A stretch of DNA of 9,779 nucleotides, taken from positions 1 to 9,779 of the forward strand of contig DASQHF010000219.1 of NCBI GenBank assembly GCA_035632215.1, written 5' to 3'. The notes below the pieces were generated by a model. It saw nothing but the letters and a program-made list of their open reading frames with translations, was not told the DNA's origin and did not search any database. This DNA comes from CAIYRG01 sp035632215 (GTDB lineage Bacteria; Pseudomonadota; Alphaproteobacteria; Micropepsales; Micropepsaceae). Within the stretch, counting starts at the first letter, position 1; each line of letters starts with the position of its first letter. Of this stretch, positions 6,129 through 9,779 are shown piece by piece. Both the position numbers and the translations under genes were made by a program.

Positions 6129-6157
6129 TTGACAGCGGCCTCCGCTCACGATATGAA
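6129..6157 (+). promoter_or_regulatory. Sigma-70-type promoter of the transporter operon
   Basis: A perfect TTGACA (6129-6134) is followed after exactly 17 bases by TATGAA (6152-6157), four of six matches to TATAAT. The -10 box lies inside the palindrome at 6152-6173, so a repressor bound there would block polymerase. It faces the transporter gene, with a leader of about 90 bases. Confidence 0.7.
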
Positions 6158-6173
6158 TGAACAATCATTCATA
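6152..6173. promoter_or_regulatory. TetR-type operator 1, overlapping the -10 box
   Basis: This is a perfect inverted repeat with nine-base arms, TATGAATGA and TCATTCATA, around a four-base centre ACAA. The TGAATGA-N4-TCATTCA core is of the kind bound by many TetR-family repressors. Its position over the -10 box fits repression of the transporter operon. No regulator gene is in the window. Confidence 0.75.
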
Positions 6174-6222
6174 ACGTCATAGTCTCACTTTCCCCCGGCG
6201 TTTCTTTTGCGTAGCGAGTAAA

Positions 6223-6240
6223 TGAACGAACGATCATTCA
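6223..6240. promoter_or_regulatory. TetR-type operator 2, just before the transporter start
   Basis: TGAACGA-N4-TCATTCA repeats the core of the operator at 6152-6173 with one mismatch in the left arm. The centres of the two sites are about 69 bases apart, roughly 6.5 helical turns. The site ends five bases before the GGAGA ribosome binding site, so a bound repressor could also act as a roadblock or support looping. Confidence 0.68.
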
Positions 6241-6256
6241 ATATGGAGACATTGCC

Positions 6257-7528
6257 GTGAGCGAGCTCCCCCTCCTTCGCAACAAGAGCTTTATCGGGCT
6301 TGCCGGCGCCCAGTTCCTCGAAGCTGGCAACGACAACCTCTTCAAGATGACGGTGTCGTTGCTTGCCGTCGACGTGCTCAAGGACACCAACGGGGGCTCG
6401 TATCTTTCGTTGAGCGGAGCGCTGTTCGCGCTCCCCTATCTTCTCTTCTCCTGCTACGCGGGCCAGCTCGCGGACGCGATCGCTAAACGCACCGTCCTTG
6501 TGCTCTGCAAAGTCGCCGAGATCGTCATCACTATGGCGGCCGTATTCGCGCTGGCGCACGCGAAATGGATCGAGGGCCTCCTTTTCATCCTGTTCCTCAT
6601 GGCGGCCCATTCGACGTTCTTCAGCCCCGCAAAGTACGGATCGCTGCCGGAGATCGTGCCGATGCGGCAGCTCGCGCGGGCCAACGGCATCTTGGAAGCG
6701 AGCCGCTATGCCGCGATCATCATCGGCACGGCCGCAGGCGGCGTTCTGATGCAGATGTGGCGCCACGCGCCCGAGCGCGTCGGCATCGTCTGCGTTTCGA
6801 TCGCGGTTGCGGGTCTTGCTTGCGCGCTCCTGGTCCAGCGGGTCGCTCCGGCCGAGCCGTCGCGCTCGTCCGGAACTCCGTGGGCGTCGCTCGCGAAGGG
6901 CCTCAAGCGGATTTCCCGTTCTCCGTCGCTTTCGCGTCCCGTCATCAGCCTCGCCTTCTTCGATGGGATTGCGACGCTGACCATGCTCGACGTTCTGATG
7001 ATCGGAAAGCTCGAACTTCATCTCGGCGACGCGGCTTCCGGCACAGTCGGCGCGTTCGCTGCCATCGGCGCCGGAATCGGCGCGCTCGTTTACGGCCATC
7101 TGTCGCGCGAGAAGGTCGAGCTCGGAATGACACCCATCGCCGGGCTCGGGATCGCGGCGAGCCTGCTTGCACTCGGCGCAACCGCCAACAGCTACGCCTC
7201 GATCGCCGCGCTGCTCTTCGTCCTAGGCGTATTCGCGGGCCTCTTCGTGGTGCCCTTCGTCGCCTGGCTCCAGAAGACCGCAGGTGAAGGCGAAAAGGGG
7301 CTCATCATCTCGACCGCGAACTTCATCGATATGGCGGGCGTGCTCGGCGCATCGGGCGTGCTCTGGTTCCTCCATGACGGACTCGGTCTCGCGCCGAAAA
7401 CGATCCTCTGCGCCAGCGGCATCGCCACCGCGGCCTATGTGGTCGTGCTCACCATGACGTGGAAACGCCTCAAGTCCTGCCTCGCCCTGTTCTTCCGTTC
7501 CTTCCAGCTCCAGCTCAACCCGCAATAA
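6257..7528 (+). CDS. LplT/Aas-like MFS transporter (lysophospholipid-type)
   Basis: This 423-residue major facilitator protein has about twelve hydrophobic segments in the inner membrane. Its opening resembles the LplT family and the transporter domain of Aas-type fusions: AQFLEAGNDNLFK (about 18-30; family form G-F-NDN-F-K), an MFS motif A-like GQLADAIAKRTVL after TM2 (69-81), and FFSPAKYGSLPEIVP (121-135), very close to the LplT/Aas block. LplT moves lysophospholipids to the inner leaflet for re-acylation; here the substrate is inferred from similarity only. It is not fused to an acyltransferase or ligase domain. GTG is the start, with GGAGA seven bases before it. Two operators and a promoter precede it, and the next gene starts 13 bases after its stop, so it is the first gene of a three-gene operon. 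Confidence 0.87.
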   Translation: MSELPLLRNKSFIGLAGAQFLEAGNDNLFKMTVSLLAVDVLKDTNGGSYLSLSGALFALPYLLFSCYAGQLADAIAKRTVLVLCKVAEIVITMAAVFALAHAKWIEGLLFILFLMAAHSTFFSPAKYGSLPEIVPMRQLARANGILEASRYAAIIIGTAAGGVLMQMWRHAPERVGIVCVSIAVAGLACALLVQRVAPAEPSRSSGTPWASLAKGLKRISRSPSLSRPVISLAFFDGIATLTMLDVLMIGKLELHLGDAASGTVGAFAAIGAGIGALVYGHLSREKVELGMTPIAGLGIAASLLALGATANSYASIAALLFVLGVFAGLFVVPFVAWLQKTAGEGEKGLIISTANFIDMAGVLGASGVLWFLHDGLGLAPKTILCASGIATAAYVVVLTMTWKRLKSCLALFFRSFQLQLNPQ

Positions 7529-7541
7529 AGGGAGACCGACC

Positions 7542-8204
7542 ATGAAAGCCTTAAAGACTCTGCTCGCGCTCAGCCTGCTCTATGCGCTGCCGGCAGCGGC
7601 CCAGGAGCATAGCGAACAGTTCCGTTACCGGATCCATCACCAGCTCTGGGGCGACATCGGAACGATCGCCGAGGACGTCCGCCGTGACGGTTCTGCGACG
7701 CGCGTCGTCACCAAGCTCGACATTCATGTCACGCTGTTCGGTCTCACGCTGCACGACGCGCACGGGACCTGGAGTGAAGCCTGGGAGGGCGGGACCCTCA
7801 AGGAATTCCACGCCACCACGCTCGTCGACGGAACAACGGAGATCACCGAAGGCCGTAATGAAGGCAAAGTCTTCGCTATCCTCACCGGGTCCAAGCGCAG
7901 CGAAGCCCCGATAGACGTCCAGCCGGTCAATCCTTGGTCTCTCCAGTTCGTGCACGCCAAGACGCTGATGTCGCCCGAGACCGGCCGGCTGATCCCGGCA
8001 ACCTCGGAGGATGACGGCATGATCTCGGTGCAGGTCGGGGGAAGCTCCGAGCGCCTTCACCATTACGTCGTCGACGCCGCAGGCCAGCATCACCTCTATT
8101 TCGACGCGGACGGCACGCTCGTGCAGTTCGAGTTTTCCGACATCACCGGCAAGGCAACCATCACGCTCGATCGCCCGCGCGCGATCGCGATCGCCGCGAA
8201 GTAA
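7542..8204 (+). CDS. Exported DUF6134-like protein
   Basis: This 220-residue protein begins with a Sec signal peptide (MKALKTLLALSLLYALPAAA), with likely cleavage after AAA before QEHSEQ, so it should be periplasmic. The mature part is beta-rich: FRYRIHHQLWGDIGTIAEDV near the start (the 'Y-x-V-x-x-x-x-x-I-G' opening of DUF6134/DUF3108-like proteins), LFGLTLHDAHGTWSEAWEGG in the middle, and a DADGTLVQFEF segment near the end. These proteins look like single-domain antiparallel barrels or sheets with no catalytic residues I can name. Assignment to DUF6134 is by memory of the pattern and needs a profile search. A GGGAGA lies six bases before the ATG. It sits 13 bases after the transporter and 29 before the C45 gene, so its job is probably linked to both. 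Confidence 0.8.
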   Translation: MKALKTLLALSLLYALPAAAQEHSEQFRYRIHHQLWGDIGTIAEDVRRDGSATRVVTKLDIHVTLFGLTLHDAHGTWSEAWEGGTLKEFHATTLVDGTTEITEGRNEGKVFAILTGSKRSEAPIDVQPVNPWSLQFVHAKTLMSPETGRLIPATSEDDGMISVQVGGSSERLHHYVVDAAGQHHLYFDADGTLVQFEFSDITGKATITLDRPRAIAIAAK

Positions 8205-8233
8205 GTCTGCGCCAACAAACGAGGGGAAAGACA

Positions 8234-9427
8234 ATGCACCAGATCGCACTCGATGTCTTACCGTTCGCGACCGCCTCGAAGGGCAAGAGAACTCGGCCGA
8301 CCGTCGCCTTGCCCACCGCGTTACGGTACAGGCGATTTTCCTACGGCAACTCCGTGCTCGAAAAGGACGGCGCCATCTGGCGGATGCAAATCCGGGAGAA
8401 CGGCTACTATGCGGGCGGTTTTGCCATCGGACGGCTGCTTGATCTTGCGGACTATCCTGGGGTGAAATTCTGCCGCAGTGCTGCCACGACCAAGATCTTC
8501 GCGCTCCTCCATCGCCTCATCGGGAAGAAGTTTTCGGATATCCGGATCCCGGAGCGGTATCTCGACGAGCTGCACGGCTATGCCGACGCGACGGGCATCG
8601 CTTACAAGACGCTGTTCACAGTGAACTTCGTCTTCGACGTGCTGAAGCGCTACGGGATGCATTGCTCGTCCGTCGTCGTCAGCGAGCCCGGCGCAACCAT
8701 GATCGGGCGCAACACCGATCTTTTGCCATGGCTCGGGCGCTTGGCGTTGAAGTGGTTCCCCTCGATCGTGATGGACGTCGCAACGCCCGGAAAGCTCCGC
8801 TACGTGCACGTTACGCCCGCCTTATTCCTGGGCGCCTTCAACGGTTACAACGAGCGGGGCCTGGCGGTCATGTCGCACCAGATCGGCGCCACGAAGGAAA
8901 AGCCGGTTCAAGGCAATCTCGCGACCACGCTGCTGCAAAGGATGTTGCTCGAGGAAGCCGGCGACCTTGCCGAGGCGGAGTCGATCACGCGCGCAAATCC
9001 GGTTCAGCGCTGCATCAGCAACTTGATCGTTTCTACCAAAGAGCGCGAAAGCTGCGTTTTCGAGATCAGTCCGACCCTGGTCAAGATCTTTCCCGGAACC
9101 GGCTCTTATCAGTGCTGCGTCACGCATTTCGAGGACGCTGAGCTTTCACCTCTGCACCGCAAAGCCCCTGAAGCGAGCAGAAGCCGCCTCAAGCTGATGA
9201 ATTCCATAGCGGCGAAAGCGCGCGCGAGGGTGAACGACCTGATCGCGCTTCTCAAGAATTGCGACAACGGCATCAGCCACAAGGATTCGGGCCGCTCGCC
9301 GACAAACGCCGGCACTTATCAGAGTCTCGTGTTCGACATCTTGAAGCGCCGGATTTTCGTCGCCGACGGGCCGTCACTCCCGGTGTCACTCTCCGGCACG
9401 TATCGGGAGATCGCGGTCGGGATCTAA
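8234..9427 (+). CDS. C45-family Ntn acyltransferase/hydrolase
   Basis: This 397-residue protein is of the AAT-like (peptidase C45, acyl-CoA:6-aminopenicillanate acyltransferase) type. Such enzymes are made as proenzymes that cut themselves before a Cys, which becomes the N-terminal nucleophile for cleaving or forming an N-acyl amide bond. The probable cleavage point is Gly-Met-His143 / Cys144 (MHCSSVVVSEPG), followed by the family block MIGRNTDLLPW (about 156-166) and FNGYNERGLAVMSHQ. The C-terminal half contains ANPVQRCISNLIVS and VFEISPT, also typical. It lacks a signal peptide, so the cytoplasm is likely. Natural substrates of bacterial members are mostly unknown. GAGGGG lies seven bases before the ATG. 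It is the last gene of the transporter operon, and its TAA overlaps the stop of the convergent carbonic anhydrase gene. Confidence 0.85.
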   Translation: MHQIALDVLPFATASKGKRTRPTVALPTALRYRRFSYGNSVLEKDGAIWRMQIRENGYYAGGFAIGRLLDLADYPGVKFCRSAATTKIFALLHRLIGKKFSDIRIPERYLDELHGYADATGIAYKTLFTVNFVFDVLKRYGMHCSSVVVSEPGATMIGRNTDLLPWLGRLALKWFPSIVMDVATPGKLRYVHVTPALFLGAFNGYNERGLAVMSHQIGATKEKPVQGNLATTLLQRMLLEEAGDLAEAESITRANPVQRCISNLIVSTKERESCVFEISPTLVKIFPGTGSYQCCVTHFEDAELSPLHRKAPEASRSRLKLMNSIAAKARARVNDLIALLKNCDNGISHKDSGRSPTNAGTYQSLVFDILKRRIFVADGPSLPVSLSGTYREIAVGI

Positions 9428-9779
9428 AGCGTTGGCCGGCCGATGGTGATGTCGAGGTCGCGGATGAGGCCATTGGCGATGGAATAGACCCAGCCGTGGA
9501 CCCAGAGGTCCTGGCCGCGTGCCCAAGCGTCCTGCACGAACACGTCAGAGGCGACGTTCCTCACCTGACGCATGATGTTCAGCTCACAGAGCCTGTCGAG
9601 TCGCGCGCGAGGGTCTGAGATTTCGTCGAGCTCGGCGCGATGCGCCGATGCGATCTCGCGGATCGGATGCAGCCAAAGGTCGACGAGGCCGCGCCTCTTG
9701 CCGTCCACCGCCGCCGCGATACCGCCGCAGCCGTAATGGCCGACGACCATGATGTGCTTCACTTTCAGCACGTCGACGG
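9424..9779 (-). CDS. Beta-carbonic anhydrase, 3' part (5' end outside window)
   Basis: Beta-carbonic anhydrase interconverts carbon dioxide and bicarbonate in the cytoplasm. The frame is open to the right edge (reading VDVLKVKHIMVVGHYGCGG), so the start lies beyond the window. About 118 residues are visible of a family near 210-230. The second pair of zinc ligands is present: His in GHYGCGG (codon 9736-9738) and Cys (codon 9727-9729); the first pair, CxDSR, must lie outside. The rest follows the family closely: GLVDLWLHPIREI, LCELNIMRQVRNV, VQDAWARGQDLWVHGWVYSI. The gene converges on the C45 gene with stop codons sharing bases 9425-9426. No functional link to that operon is indicated by its direction. 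Confidence 0.96.
   Translation of the reverse strand, partial: VDVLKVKHIMVVGHYGCGGIAAAVDGKRRGLVDLWLHPIREIASAHRAELDEISDPRARLDRLCELNIMRQVRNVASDVFVQDAWARGQDLWVHGWVYSIANGLIRDLDITIGRPTL

Noticed and set aside
5418..6164. Minus-strand open frame of about 248 codons over the thioredoxin-like gene
   Set aside because: The plus-strand frame there has a consensus ribosome binding site and recognisable motifs; the reverse frame has none.
6185..7099. Long minus-strand open frame of about 304 codons
   Set aside because: It lies wholly over the MFS gene and its operator region, has a charged, low-complexity Arg/Glu/Asp composition typical of the reverse of GC-rich coding DNA, and matches no family I know.
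7551..8249. Minus-strand open frame of about 232 codons over the DUF6134-like gene
   Set aside because: The plus-strand frame has a signal peptide, a ribosome binding site and operon spacing; the reverse frame has no motif.

Overview
The window is GC-rich, densely coded DNA and looks like an alphaproteobacterial chromosome, probably Hyphomicrobiales or a related order. The support is the metX-metW pair with a four-base stop/start overlap, a gloB gene divergent from a small methyltransferase gene, a perfect EcfG-type stress promoter (GGAAC-N16-CGTT), and paired intergenic repeats of a C-run/G-run type I recall from this class. No phage, plasmid, insertion-sequence, tRNA, rRNA or CRISPR signal was found.

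Left part (1-3053): the 3' two-thirds of metX (homoserine O-acetyltransferase) runs into metW. A SAM-dependent methyltransferase gene on the minus strand converges on metW with a 3-base gap, and it is divergent from gloB (glyoxalase II).

Middle part (3054-5990): an inverted pair of GC-rich repeat units fills the gap after gloB. Then come small minus-strand genes: a lipoprotein of about 62 residues, a secreted four-cysteine protein, a very basic histone-tail-like DUF6496 protein with its own EcfG-type promoter, and a four-helix membrane protein. On the plus strand follow a probable 55-residue His/Pro-rich miniprotein carrying a natural hexahistidine and a thioredoxin-fold protein with a CNHC active site.

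Right part (5991-9779): a TTGACA-N17-TATGAA promoter overlaps a near-ideal TetR-type palindrome, with a second palindrome just before the first gene. It drives a tight three-gene unit: an LplT/Aas-like lysophospholipid-type MFS transporter, a signal-peptide protein resembling DUF6134, and a C45-family Ntn acyltransferase/hydrolase. This unit ends tail to tail, with overlapping stop codons, against the 3' part of a beta-carbonic anhydrase gene.

The best candidate for an undescribed system is this repressor-controlled transporter / exported protein / N-acyl hydrolase unit, which I infer acts on membrane lipids or N-acylated compounds. No TetR-family regulator gene is present in the window. The next most interesting signals are the EcfG promoter on the DUF6496 gene and the hexahistidine miniprotein.
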